Positions 42,843 to 51,835 of a stretch of 64,000 bases of DNA are shown here, one piece after another. Position 1 is the first letter of the stretch, and every line of letters starts with the position of its first letter. Source of the stretch: Pleomorphochaeta sp. GTDB lineage: Bacteria; Spirochaetota; Spirochaetia; Sphaerochaetales; Sphaerochaetaceae. The position numbers were made by a program, and so were the translations under genes. Under the pieces are notes generated by a model. The model ran no database searches, had not been told where the DNA came from, and saw only the letters and a list, made by a program, of their open reading frames with translations. Where the stretch lies: positions 1 through 64,000 of the forward strand of contig JAQQAS010000064.1 of the NCBI GenBank assembly GCA_028532815.1. The letters run 5' to 3'.

Positions 42843-43613
42843 TTATTGTTTAAATAAATTGGTTTTAACAATTAATTCTGGAACATTTGTAACAATACCA
42901 AATACATTCTTATTGACCAATTCAATAGCCTTATTCTCATCATCTATGCACCAAGGGAGTAGCTTAGTACCTTTTTCCTGATATCGTTGTATCATATTAT
43001 TAGTTAGTAGATTTACTTCGGGTTTTGAGATATTACACTGAAATAGATATTGCCCGTAACCTTTTCTAAGATAGAAAGGGACGGATTTATCTTTTGAAAA
43101 AATGATTCCTTGTAAAAGAGAATGGTGAGAAACTTTTTCAAAAGCTCTGACCGCAATGGGGTTAAAGGAAGTAATAATTACGTTGAATTCTAATTTATAT
43201 TTTCTAATAAGTGCCCATAGTTTTTTAGCCAATATATTGTTGTTTACAAGATTACTTTTAATTTCAATATCATAAAGTAAATTGTTAGAAAAACTTTGAA
43301 AAACTTCTTCTAATGTTGGAATTCTAGTATTTTTAAATTGTTCGCCTTTATAAATACCTACGTCTAATTCTTTTATCTCTGATAGAGTTAAATTTTCTAT
43401 CTTGTAGTCCTTATTTGTTAACCTTTTTGTTGAAAAGTCGTGTATAACTACGAGTTCTCCACTTTTTATAAGATGGACATCGAGTTCAATTGCGGGTATA
43501 TTATTGTCTAAACAAAGTTGGAAAGCTGGTAATGTGTTTTCTGGGGCATAGGAATTCATGCCTCTGTGGGCAAAAAGGATAGGTTTATCTTTGTATTGGT
43601 AAAATGATCGCAT
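42843..43613 (-). CDS. Glycerophosphodiester phosphodiesterase
   Basis: About 256 residues from methionine 43613; starts at 43631 or 43664 are possible and none has a clear ribosome site. The GDPD TIM barrel has the catalytic AHRG near the start, NSYAPENT, the metal-binding ELDVH and VIHDF, and a later YDIEIKS. It hydrolyses glycerophosphodiesters to glycerol-3-phosphate and an alcohol. No signal peptide, so probably cytosolic. It is divergent from the metalloprotease gene. Confidence 0.88.
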   Translation of the reverse strand: MRSFYQYKDKPILFAHRGMNSYAPENTLPAFQLCLDNNIPAIELDVHLIKSGELVVIHDFSTKRLTNKDYKIENLTLSEIKELDVGIYKGEQFKNTRIPTLEEVFQSFSNNLLYDIEIKSNLVNNNILAKKLWALIRKYKLEFNVIITSFNPIAVRAFEKVSHHSLLQGIIFSKDKSVPFYLRKGYGQYLFQCNISKPEVNLLTNNMIQRYQEKGTKLLPWCIDDENKAIELVNKNVFGIVTNVPELIVKTNLFKQ

Positions 43614-43722
43614 AAATAAAACATAATCCATAATGTTTAATTTAGCAAGATTTATTATCATCAATCAAAACAACTTGCAAAACATAGTTGCTTTTGATAG
43701 CTTAGTAATGTGGAGGAGTTTG

Positions 43723-46665
43723 ATGAAACTTCAAAATAGAAAAATCGGTGATGAACTACATGGTTTTAAACTGGTTGAAATTGAGAAATTGAGTGAATAT
43801 GAAGGGTATGGTCTTCTATTTAGACATGAAGCTACCGCTATGGAAGTTTATCATGTACTAAATGAAGATAAAGAATTATTCTTTTCATATATCTTTGAAA
43901 CTATTCCAAGTGATAATACGGGTGTTGCTCACATAATAGAGCATAGTGTATTGGCGGGGTCAAAAAAATATCCTATTAGAGATCCCTTTATGCAACTTCA
44001 AAAAGGTAGTGCTTGTACATTTATGAATGCACTAACTTATCCAACAAAAACTTTATATCCTGCAGCGAGTCCTTTAGTTAAGGACTTTGATAATATATTT
44101 AGTGTATATACCGATGCAGTTTTTTCACCTCTTTTACGAGAAGAAACTTTTATGCAAGAGGGGATTCGCCTTCATTGTAATGAAGATGGAGATTTCGCTT
44201 ATAAAGGCGTTGTATTTAATGAAATGCTAGGTGATAGAAACGATGGAGAATATGTTGCAAATAATCTTTGTTTAAGAAATCTATTTCCAGATACTGCTTA
44301 TTATTTTGCTTCTGGTGGGGATCCTTTAGATATTGTTGATTTAGATTATAAAAAGTTTAAATCCTTTTACATGCAATATTATCATCCAACAAATTCAAAG
44401 CTTTTTTTATATGGTAACTTAGATATTGAAAAATATTTAGAATTATTAAATAAAGAATATTTAGCTGAATGTGCAAAAATTAATGTTTCAAAAGAAAATT
44501 TAATTCCCAAAAAATGGGATGAACCTAGAACCTTATCTATAAATTGTCCTAGTAGTGACTCGGATTCAGGCTCAATTGTAGCAACCTCATTTGTAACAAC
44601 TGATTCATCTAATCCTTTAGAAGTAATTACATTATCATTTATATATGAATTGTTATTAGGCTCTTCTGGTTGTCCATTGTATAAGGCAATGATTGATTCA
44701 AAACTTGGAGATGATGTATCAAATATTAGTGGTATCAGCACAGATTATACTATGATGCCAATTACGATTGCTTTTTCAGGGGTTAAGGATAAAGATCCTC
44801 AACAGATAGAAAAGTTTATTTTAAAACAACTTGGAAAAATTGCCGATAATGGTTTTGATCAAGAACTTGTTGCAGCTACCTTTAAGAGATTGAGTTTCCA
44901 AATTCATGAGAAACCATCTTCAGGTCCAATGGGGTTAATAGTTCTAAAAAGAGCTCTTAGAGGCTGGCTTAGAGGGCTTAGTCCTACAAGCACAGTTGAA
45001 TATAGCAAAGCCGTTGATCAATTAAAACTAAGAATGAAAGATAATCCTAGATATTTAGAAGATTGGTTAAATATAAATGTAGTAAACAACAATCATAGAT
45101 TACTATTTGTAGCAAACCCAGATTCTAATGCTATGGATATTTATAACGAAAAATTAGCTAAGAAAATAAAATCAAAAACTGATAGATTAGAAGATAATGA
45201 CAAATCTTTTTATAAAGAAAAAACTTCTACTTTTTTAGAATTCCAAAATAAAGGTGATTCTCAAACTGATTTACAAAAAGTGCCTAAATTAACAATTGAA
45301 GATTTACCAAATGATATCCGTTGTTATGACCACGAAAAAATTCTTATAAATAGTGTTCCTGTTTACATAATGAAAGAAGCTACTAATTCTATAGCTTATT
45401 TTGATTTTTTTATTCACCTTGAAGATTTAACTCAACGAGAAATAATCTTATTACCTTTGTACACCAAAATTCTTGAAACCTGTGCTGTAGGAGAAATGGA
45501 TAATACTAAAGTAATGACTGAAATAATGCACAATACTGGAGGCTTTAATATTTCTCTAGAAGGTGGTTCTAACACTGATTTACAACGTTGTTTGGGAATC
45601 ATTATTAGAGTGAAGATGCTTAAAGAAGATATTAAAAATGGTATTGAGTTAACAAAAAGAATTATTCAAGAATCTCATTTAGATGATTATCAAAATATTT
45701 GGAATTCAATTGTTGAGCTAAAAAATATGTATAAATCCGTTGCAGCAGGATCTGGTTATAGATTTGCAACAATAGCGGCATCAAGTGCATATTCTGAAAA
45801 TGCACAATTAATTGAAGAATTACTTGGAATAAGTCAGTGGCTATTTTTAGACTCAATAGCTAGAGAAGAAGTTTCAACTATAGCAAAGGAATTAGAAAAT
45901 CTAAAGAGTAAAATTAATAATTTATTGAGATTTGATATTCATCTAACTTGTGATGAAGATTTGATTAATCCTAGCTGTAAAACTCTAGAAGCTTTTTTAA
46001 GTCAATTTGAGAAACAAGAAGAAATACAGGCAAAAATTACTACAAATAATTTTAACAAAGATTCTGTAATTAAAGAAAGAAAAGGTTTTATTTTACCATC
46101 TTCAGTTAATCATACAAGTTTTGTTCTACCTTCTAAACCTCTAGGAAGTAAAGAAAATGCTGTTCAGAGAATTCTCTCTTCAATTCTTTCGGGAAATGAC
46201 TTGTGGAATGAAGTTCGGGTATTAGGTGGAGCTTATGGTGTTGATTGTCATGTTGAAAGCTTAGAACAATTATTTATATTTATATCAGCTAGTGACCCTA
46301 ATTTGTCCTTAACTTTTGATAATTTCAAAAAAGCTTTAGAAAAATATTGTGAAGTTAAAGTAGACAGATTATATATTGAAGATGCAATTATAAGCAATGT
46401 TGCAAATGATTTAAAACCTTATGGTCCTGATAAAACTAGTATTATTGATTTTAGAAGGATTTTGTATAAAATTACAGATGAAATGAGAAAGTCTGCAAGA
46501 GATGCAATTTTGTCTGTTGATTCTGAATCTATTAAAGAACAGGCCATAAGCTTAAATCGTGAAGAGAATTATTCACTAGCTTTCTTCTGTGATAAAACAA
46601 CTTTTGACAAAGAAAAAGAGTTGCTTAAAATGGAAGAAGATAAATTGGTTAACTTGCCAGTTTAA
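43723..46665 (+). CDS. M16C insulinase-family zinc metalloprotease (PreP/falcilysin-like)
   Basis: This 980-residue protease has the inverted zinc motif HIIEH at 70-74 and the more distal Glu in GVVFNEMLGDRND. It consists of two M16 halves joined by a hinge (about residues 480-540) that close over peptides. It degrades small unfolded peptides in the cytosol, since no signal is seen. ATG 43723 has GGAGGAG directly upstream; the 30 preceding codons overlap the divergent gene and were dropped. Length fits the PreP group. Confidence 0.92.
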   Translation: MKLQNRKIGDELHGFKLVEIEKLSEYEGYGLLFRHEATAMEVYHVLNEDKELFFSYIFETIPSDNTGVAHIIEHSVLAGSKKYPIRDPFMQLQKGSACTFMNALTYPTKTLYPAASPLVKDFDNIFSVYTDAVFSPLLREETFMQEGIRLHCNEDGDFAYKGVVFNEMLGDRNDGEYVANNLCLRNLFPDTAYYFASGGDPLDIVDLDYKKFKSFYMQYYHPTNSKLFLYGNLDIEKYLELLNKEYLAECAKINVSKENLIPKKWDEPRTLSINCPSSDSDSGSIVATSFVTTDSSNPLEVITLSFIYELLLGSSGCPLYKAMIDSKLGDDVSNISGISTDYTMMPITIAFSGVKDKDPQQIEKFILKQLGKIADNGFDQELVAATFKRLSFQIHEKPSSGPMGLIVLKRALRGWLRGLSPTSTVEYSKAVDQLKLRMKDNPRYLEDWLNINVVNNNHRLLFVANPDSNAMDIYNEKLAKKIKSKTDRLEDNDKSFYKEKTSTFLEFQNKGDSQTDLQKVPKLTIEDLPNDIRCYDHEKILINSVPVYIMKEATNSIAYFDFFIHLEDLTQREIILLPLYTKILETCAVGEMDNTKVMTEIMHNTGGFNISLEGGSNTDLQRCLGIIIRVKMLKEDIKNGIELTKRIIQESHLDDYQNIWNSIVELKNMYKSVAAGSGYRFATIAASSAYSENAQLIEELLGISQWLFLDSIAREEVSTIAKELENLKSKINNLLRFDIHLTCDEDLINPSCKTLEAFLSQFEKQEEIQAKITTNNFNKDSVIKERKGFILPSSVNHTSFVLPSKPLGSKENAVQRILSSILSGNDLWNEVRVLGGAYGVDCHVESLEQLFIFISASDPNLSLTFDNFKKALEKYCEVKVDRLYIEDAIISNVANDLKPYGPDKTSIIDFRRILYKITDEMRKSARDAILSVDSESIKEQAISLNREENYSLAFFCDKTTFDKEKELLKMEEDKLVNLPV

Positions 46666-46670
46666 ATATG

Positions 46671-46725
46671 AAATCCAAAGTATTATCAATATTTAATTAT
46701 TATTGCTATTACTTTGGATTTTTTT
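46671..46725. terminator. Terminator after the M16C protease gene
   Basis: A 12-bp perfect outer stem (46671-46682 with 46710-46721) merges into seven T. The 27-nt interior is itself partly self-complementary (TATTATCAAT with ATTATTGCTA). Confidence 0.8.
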
Positions 46726-46742
46726 ATTATTTTTAACTAATA

Positions 46743-47087
46743 CTAATAAATATGATTTAATCCTTTATCAAATAAGATGCCACTAATTCGATACATTGAA
46801 TAAGGTGTAGTGATTATGGATATGTCAAATTCATTAGCCATATCAATCATATCTTGACTAGGTTGTTTATTTCTAGCAATTACAATATTTCTAATATCAC
46901 TCATAACTGCTGTCCTTACTGCTTGATTATTAGATAATCCTGTTATCAGAAGTATATTATCTTCAAGTAAAGTTAGAACATCACTCATCATGTCACTTGC
47001 AAAAGCAAAATCGACTTCATCGTCTAAATGACTCTCTCCACATAATATTTTTCCTGAACAAAGTTCTAATACATCTTTTAATTTCAT
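46743..47087 (-). CDS. DRTGG domain protein
   Basis: A 114-residue single DRTGG domain, as found in Pta and in CBS/DRTGG proteins. FASDMMSDVLTLLEDNILLITGL and the C-terminal YRISGILFDKGL are characteristic. Such small proteins usually sit in bifurcating-hydrogenase clusters; here it lies some 14 kb from hydA and alone. Ligand is unknown, possibly a nucleotide. Confidence 0.8.
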   Translation of the reverse strand: MKLKDVLELCSGKILCGESHLDDEVDFAFASDMMSDVLTLLEDNILLITGLSNNQAVRTAVMSDIRNIVIARNKQPSQDMIDMANEFDISIITTPYSMYRISGILFDKGLNHIY

Positions 47088-47307
47088 AGGGTAAGTATAT
47101 CATTTTTTCATAATTGAGCATAGTTGTTTTTTTTTAAATCCCTAAAAAAATATCGATAAAAATAACATTAATTATTAATAACAGATTAAGTTAGTTAGTT
47201 ATTAAAAACATGGACAACATGAAATTAATGATATAAAATAAAAAACAACAATATAAAAATATCATTTAAATTATTGTAGTGCTTGTCTTTAGGAGTTTAT
47301 TTTTATA

Positions 47308-47811
47308 ATGCAATTAAAAAAATCCGTTTTATTTAGTTTGATTTTCTTTTTTATTACACCAGTTTTATTTGCTAATGTTAAGCTTGGAACTTACACTTAC
47401 ACTATAGATACGGTAATTTCTATAATGGAGTTATCTCTTATAGAGGAAGGAATAAATCCTAATTCAGATCAATTTAATGAAAATGTAGAAAGTCTAAAAA
47501 ATATGATAATTGCACTTGGAGAAGAAGAGTTTATCTCAAGTGTTAAAAATCAATCTCCTTTTAAAAGTATTGAAGTTAATCAAAATTCTTTAAAATTACG
47601 ATTACAAGATGGAGAATTTGAAATTCCAATTGAGATTATAAAAAATGAAATATATTCTAAAGATCCTGAGAGTTTAGATTATATTCTTGGTTATTTTAAT
47701 GAAAATAAATTATACTTTAATTTTATTGTTACTTTTGAGAAAGAGGAGCAAGTTGCAATCTCTAAAGAATGTAAGCCATTTTATTTAATTCCTTTTGAGA
47801 GGGAAGGTTAA
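47308..47811 (+). CDS. Exported protein of unknown function
   Basis: A 167-residue protein with a signal peptide ending LFAN (about 23). A small alpha/beta mature part of about 145 residues follows, with an acidic, helix-rich first half. AGGAG lies about 15 bases before the ATG. No family is recognised. It ends before the structured RNA region that precedes the FKBP gene. Confidence 0.6.
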   Translation: MQLKKSVLFSLIFFFITPVLFANVKLGTYTYTIDTVISIMELSLIEEGINPNSDQFNENVESLKNMIIALGEEEFISSVKNQSPFKSIEVNQNSLKLRLQDGEFEIPIEIIKNEIYSKDPESLDYILGYFNENKLYFNFIVTFEKEEQVAISKECKPFYLIPFEREG

Positions 47812-47931
47812 TTAGAATAAGGCAAATTTAACAAAATGAGCTATTTATATAGTGTATTTATAGAAAAAAATGGAAAAAGAAAACTTTAACTAGACTTAAT
47901 AATTATTCTATTGTAAAGTTTTAAATGAAAG

Positions 47932-48019
47932 TTCCCTTTATAAAGTTCGAGTCTGGGGGTGAGGTAAGAGCTAATGTAAAAGGGAAAAAACCCCTGCAAC
48001 GGAAGGATAAAATACCGTG
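47932..48019 (+). ncRNA. Candidate cis-regulatory pseudoknot RNA
   Basis: TTCCCTTT (47932-47939) pairs with AAAGGGAA (47979-47986). Within that loop, GGGGT (47956-47960) pairs with ACCCC (47990-47994) outside it, which makes an H-type pseudoknot. Next, ACGG (47999-48002) pairs with CCGT (48015-48018), enclosing the AAGGA ribosome site and covering the GTG start codon at 48017. AGGGAA followed by CCCCTGCAACGG faintly recalls cobalamin-riboswitch core pieces, but the intervening domains are missing. The likely role is translational control of the FKBP gene. Confidence 0.5.
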
Positions 48020-48811
48020 AAGAATTTTTCAAAGTATTTTTTTGCTGTTTCATTCTTTTTTCTTGTGTGTGCTAATTTATATGCATTACCTAATTCAGAA
48101 AAAAAGAAAGAAGAGAGTGAAAATTTAATTGATCAAATAGCCCCAAGTTCAAATATTGAAGTGGTAGAAGTAGATGTCATTAAAGATTTGCCAAACCCAA
48201 TATCTTTAGAAGACAAATTTAGCTATGCTTATTCCTATCTTTTGTATTTATCTACATTAAGTCAAAATTTAGAAATTAATCCTGAATATTATGCTAAAGG
48301 AGCAATTGACGCAGCTGAAGGTAAAGCTTTATTTAGTGAGCAAGAAATTGTTGAGATAATACAAGAAATGCAGCAGCAAATGTTGAGTAGAGCTCAAGAA
48401 CAGCTTGAGCTTGAGGCAAAGCAAAATCTCGAGAAAGCAGAAAGTTTTTTATCTGAGAATATTAAAAAAAGTGATGTTATAGAAACAGATTCAGGGTTAC
48501 AATATACTATTATGCAAGAAGGGAATGGTAAACATCCAACAAGTAACGATGAGGTTGTTGTTAATTATCAAATTTATACTCAAGATGAACAATTACTAGT
48601 AAAAAGTGATAAAAATATAAAATTTGAATTGAATTCACTTGTTCCTGGCTTTGTAGAAGGAATTGAGCTAATGAATGTCGGTTCAAAGTACAGATTTTTC
48701 GTTCATCCTACTTTAGCCTATGGAATGGAAGGAACATCAGAGATTCCACCGAATTCTTTGCTTATTTTTGATGTTGAATTGATACAGATTATAGATGACC
48801 CAATCTCTTAA
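48017..48811 (+). CDS. Exported FKBP-type peptidyl-prolyl isomerase
   Basis: A 264-residue protein with a signal peptide (to about 25). A charged, glutamine-rich dimerisation helix lies at about 100-150, then an FKBP domain (about 155-260) with SGLQYTIMQEGNG, VPGFVEGIELM, HPTLAYGMEG, IPPNSLLIFDVELI. This is the Mip/FkpA arrangement: a periplasmic folding helper. The start is GTG, with its ribosome site inside a hairpin. The next gene, a DUF308 protein, follows after 22 bases. Confidence 0.9.
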   Translation: MKNFSKYFFAVSFFFLVCANLYALPNSEKKKEESENLIDQIAPSSNIEVVEVDVIKDLPNPISLEDKFSYAYSYLLYLSTLSQNLEINPEYYAKGAIDAAEGKALFSEQEIVEIIQEMQQQMLSRAQEQLELEAKQNLEKAESFLSENIKKSDVIETDSGLQYTIMQEGNGKHPTSNDEVVVNYQIYTQDEQLLVKSDKNIKFELNSLVPGFVEGIELMNVGSKYRFFVHPTLAYGMEGTSEIPPNSLLIFDVELIQIIDDPIS

Positions 48812-48833
48812 ATCCGGGAAAATGAGGTAAAAA

Positions 48834-49433
48834 ATGGAAAAACAAGGTTTTTTTAAACGTAATTTAATTGTTTCAATGATATTTGGAATAATTGTTGCAA
48901 TTCTTGGTATATTTTTATTATTCCAAGGACTTGAAATCATAAGTTTTGTAGTATTGCTATATGGATTATACAGTATCTATATTGGAGTTAAAGGTTTGTT
49001 ATTAGTCCCTAAAATACAAGAACAGAGACACACTAAAAATATTAATATATTTTCTTCAATCTTTAGTATTATTATAGGTATAATTATTATAGTTTATCCT
49101 TACTTTATTTCAAAGAGTATTACAACTGTTGTAATTTATTTATTAGCTGCTCAGTTGCTTATAAGTGGCTTAGGAAATATATTAAGTTCTTTTGGTTTAA
49201 AAAATACTTCATTTTATTCTTCTTCTATGCTAGCTAGTGGTTTAGTTAATTTAGTAATAGCTGCTGTATTCTTTATATTCCCAAGTCAAGTTGCACAATT
49301 TTTCCTTAAAGTTATAGGAATTATTTGTATTTTCTATGGTATTGGACTTTTCTTGTGGAGCTTAAGATTAAAGAAAGTTGAAAAAGAATTTGAAAAGAAA
49401 AATGTTGAAGGCGATTTTGAACCTATGAACTAA
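48834..49433 (+). CDS. HdeD/DUF308-like membrane protein
   Basis: A 199-residue inner-membrane protein with six hydrophobic segments arranged as three pairs, the DUF308/HdeD pattern (short turns such as FQGLEIISF and LYGLYSIYIG). AATGAGG lies before ATG. It is probably co-transcribed with the FKBP gene. Role unknown; HdeD is linked to acid stress in enterobacteria. Confidence 0.8.
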   Translation: MEKQGFFKRNLIVSMIFGIIVAILGIFLLFQGLEIISFVVLLYGLYSIYIGVKGLLLVPKIQEQRHTKNINIFSSIFSIIIGIIIIVYPYFISKSITTVVIYLLAAQLLISGLGNILSSFGLKNTSFYSSSMLASGLVNLVIAAVFFIFPSQVAQFFLKVIGIICIFYGIGLFLWSLRLKKVEKEFEKKNVEGDFEPMN

Positions 49434-49501
49434 TAAATATTTAATATATATTATGTGAATACAAAAGAATGTATATTTATTGAATTTGTATTCATTAAAT
49501 A

Positions 49502-49529
49502 TTGACACTATTAAAATTTTATATATAAT
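49502..49529 (+). promoter_or_regulatory. Promoter of the histidine operon
   Basis: A perfect TTGACA (49502-49507) and a perfect TATAAT (49524-49529) are separated by 16 bp. The expected start at 49535-49537 coincides with the ATG of the leader peptide. Confidence 0.88.
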
Positions 49530-49536
49530 TGAAAAT

Positions 49537-49590
49537 ATGAAAACTATCAGAACATTACATCATCATTTATTCGGTTTTAACCAACTCTAA
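49537..49590 (+). CDS. hisL: His operon leader peptide
   Basis: Seventeen codons encode MKTIRTLHHHLFGFNQL, with three consecutive CAT (His) codons at 49558-49566. No ribosome site precedes it, and the predicted transcription start coincides with its ATG, so it is probably read from a leaderless mRNA. A ribosome stalled on the His codons when charged tRNA-His is scarce would leave 49586-49593 free to form the antiterminator. The position just upstream of an attenuator and hisG makes the call firm. Confidence 0.9.
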   Translation: MKTIRTLHHHLFGFNQL

Positions 49591-49648
49591 GTGGTCTGGA
49601 TTGTTCGTTGTATCCTTTTAGTCTCCGCTTAGCGGGGATTTTTTTTTA
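49586..49648 (+). terminator. His operon attenuator (antiterminator/terminator)
   Basis: The terminator is a 7-bp stem (49622-49628 with 49632-49638) followed by ten T (49639-49648). The alternative antiterminator pairs CTAAGTGG (49586-49593, overlapping the leader stop codon) with CCGCTTAG (49625-49632), eight pairs with one G-U. The two structures share bases and exclude each other, which is the classic amino-acid attenuation design. Confidence 0.88.
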
Positions 49649-49673
49649 CCAAAATTATTATTAGGAGATAGAG

Positions 49674-50534
49674 ATGGAAGAAAGATTAAGAATTGCGATT
49701 CAAAAAAAGGGAAGACTAAGTGAGAAATCCTTAGAATTAATTAAGACTTGTGGTATTCATTTTGGTTGTGATTCTAGAGTTTTAAAAGAAGTTGCTTCAA
49801 ATTTTCCAATAGAATTTTTATATGTTCGTGATGATGATATCCCCTCTTATGTAGATCAAGGCATAGCTGATATTGGAATTGTTGGACAAAATGAGTATGA
49901 TGAACAACAAATTCCACTAAAAATTGTTAGAGATTTAGGATTTGCAAAATGTCGTTTATCAATAGCGACTCCAAATGATTTTAAATATGAAGGTTTAAAA
50001 TCTTTAGAAAATAAGAAGATTGCAACTAGCTATCCAAATATTTTGGATAAAGTACTAAAAGAAAACGGTGTTAAAGCCTCTTATGTAAAGGTAAGTGGTT
50101 CTGTTGAGATTACTCCAGCTATTGGTGTTTCTGATGCAATCTGTGATTTAGTAAGCACCGGAACTACACTAAAAATGAATGGGCTTAGAGAAGTTGAAAG
50201 TATCTATACCAGTTCTGCCGTAATGATTCAAAATAATAATTTAGATAGCACTAAAGACGCTATCTTAAAAAGATTATTATTAAGAATTGATGCTGTTAAC
50301 AGAGCAAAAGATTATAAATATGTAATTTTTAATCTACCAGAAGAACATCTTCCAGAGGTAGGCAACTTAGTTGGATCAATGAAATCTCCTACTGTTACAA
50401 AACTATTTGAAGAAGGTTGGGTTTCAGTACAGACTGTTGTTGCAGAAGATAGTTTTTGGGAAGCTTTTGAAAAACTAAAAGCAATTGGTGCTCAAGGTAT
50501 CTTAGTAACTAAGATTGAAAAGATGACGGAGTAA
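49674..50534 (+). CDS. hisG: ATP phosphoribosyltransferase (long form)
   Basis: A 286-residue first enzyme of histidine synthesis (ATP + PRPP). The periplasmic-binding-like catalytic core has ADIGIVGQNEY near 61-71 and the PRPP loop VSGSVEITPAIGVSDAICDLVSTG (about 143-166). A C-terminal ACT-like regulatory domain from about 210 marks the long, HisZ-independent form, normally inhibited by histidine. AGGAG lies before ATG. Confidence 0.95.
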   Translation: MEERLRIAIQKKGRLSEKSLELIKTCGIHFGCDSRVLKEVASNFPIEFLYVRDDDIPSYVDQGIADIGIVGQNEYDEQQIPLKIVRDLGFAKCRLSIATPNDFKYEGLKSLENKKIATSYPNILDKVLKENGVKASYVKVSGSVEITPAIGVSDAICDLVSTGTTLKMNGLREVESIYTSSAVMIQNNNLDSTKDAILKRLLLRIDAVNRAKDYKYVIFNLPEEHLPEVGNLVGSMKSPTVTKLFEEGWVSVQTVVAEDSFWEAFEKLKAIGAQGILVTKIEKMTE

Positions 50535-50537
50535 GAA

Positions 50538-51833
50538 ATGATTCCATATTATTATAAACCTAAAGAGACTGATTTAGAAACCTTATTATCTAGAGAGCTT
50601 AGTGATGATTTTGATGTTGAAAAAAGTGTAAAAGATATTATTTTAAATGTAAAAGAAAATGGCGATAAAGCTCTTTATCATTACGCAGAAAAATTTGACA
50701 ATGTTGTGTTAGATAATTTATATGTTAGTGAAGAAGAGTTTAATAATTGTGATTCTAAAGTAAGTGATGAATTAAAAACTGCTATAAAAAGAGCTAAATC
50801 TAATATAGAAAAATTTCACGAAGCGCAACTTCCTAAAGGAGAATTTTTAGAAGTTGAAGCAGGTATCCAATTAAGTAGAAAAATAGTTTCTATAAACAGT
50901 GTTGGTTTATATATTCCAGGTGGAACAGCTCCTTTATTTTCAACTGTATTAATGCTTGGAGTTCCAGCAAAAGTAGCTAATGTAAAAAATATTATATTAG
51001 CTACTCCTCCAACAAAAGATGGGTCTGTAAATCCTGTAGTATTATATACAGCAAAAACTATTGGGATTAATAAAGTGATTAAAGTTGGTGGAGCTAGTGC
51101 TATTGCAGCTCTATCTTATGGAACTGAGACAATAAAAAAAGTCGATAAGATTTTTGGACCAGGTAATAGGTTTGTAAGTTATGCTAAAATGTTGGTTTCT
51201 TCTAGAACTTCTATAGATATGTTAGCCGGCCCAAGTGAAGTTATGGTTGTAATAGATAAAAATACCAATTTAAGATTTGCTGCTAGTGACTTTCTATCCC
51301 AAGCTGAACATGGTCGAGATAGTCAATCTGTTCTTCTTATTTTAGCAAATGAAAGTGATTCATTTAAATTAAAAAATGATTTTATAAAAGAGATTGAAAG
51401 ACAGCTAAATCAGTTAGATAGAAAAGAATATCTTTTACCCTCTTTAAATAATTCAAAAATTATTGCTACTGATAATTTTGATGATTGTATAAAAATAATT
51501 GATAATTATGCTCCAGAACATCTTGTATTAAATTTAGAATTGGCAAAAGATATTTGTAAAGAAGTTAGCAATGCAGGTTCAATTTTTATAGGGCCTTATG
51601 CATGTGAGAGTGCAGGAGATTATGCAAGTGGTACAAATCATACACTACCAACTAGTGGGTGGGCAAAAAGTGTATCTGGGGTGAGCATAGATTCCTTTAT
51701 TAAAAAAATAACTATTCAAGAAATTAGTAGAAGTGGATTGCAATCTTTAGGAAAAACAATAATTACAATGGCAGAAGGGGAAAGCCTTAGTGCACATGCA
51801 AATAGTGTTAAGATACGTTTAGAGGAGAATTAA
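50538..51833 (+). CDS. hisD: Histidinol dehydrogenase
   Basis: This 431-residue enzyme performs the last two NAD-dependent oxidations, L-histidinol to histidine. Landmarks are YIPGGTAPLFSTVLM, KIFGPGNRFV, DMLAGPSEVMV, the zinc-binding QAEHGRD, APEHL and GDYASGTNHTLPT. Length is normal. It starts 3 bases after the hisG stop. Confidence 0.97.
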   Translation: MIPYYYKPKETDLETLLSRELSDDFDVEKSVKDIILNVKENGDKALYHYAEKFDNVVLDNLYVSEEEFNNCDSKVSDELKTAIKRAKSNIEKFHEAQLPKGEFLEVEAGIQLSRKIVSINSVGLYIPGGTAPLFSTVLMLGVPAKVANVKNIILATPPTKDGSVNPVVLYTAKTIGINKVIKVGGASAIAALSYGTETIKKVDKIFGPGNRFVSYAKMLVSSRTSIDMLAGPSEVMVVIDKNTNLRFAASDFLSQAEHGRDSQSVLLILANESDSFKLKNDFIKEIERQLNQLDRKEYLLPSLNNSKIIATDNFDDCIKIIDNYAPEHLVLNLELAKDICKEVSNAGSIFIGPYACESAGDYASGTNHTLPTSGWAKSVSGVSIDSFIKKITIQEISRSGLQSLGKTIITMAEGESLSAHANSVKIRLEEN

Positions 51834-51835
51834 AA

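Noticed and set aside
43633-43722. 30-codon N-terminal extension of the M16C protease
   Set aside because: It overlaps the divergent phosphodiesterase gene and lacks a ribosome site; ATG 43723 follows GGAGGAG.
47955-48002. Cobalamin riboswitch reading of the RNA before the FKBP gene
   Set aside because: AGGGAA and CCC..GCAACGG are in the right order, but the domains normally between and after them are absent, so only a general pseudoknot is claimed.
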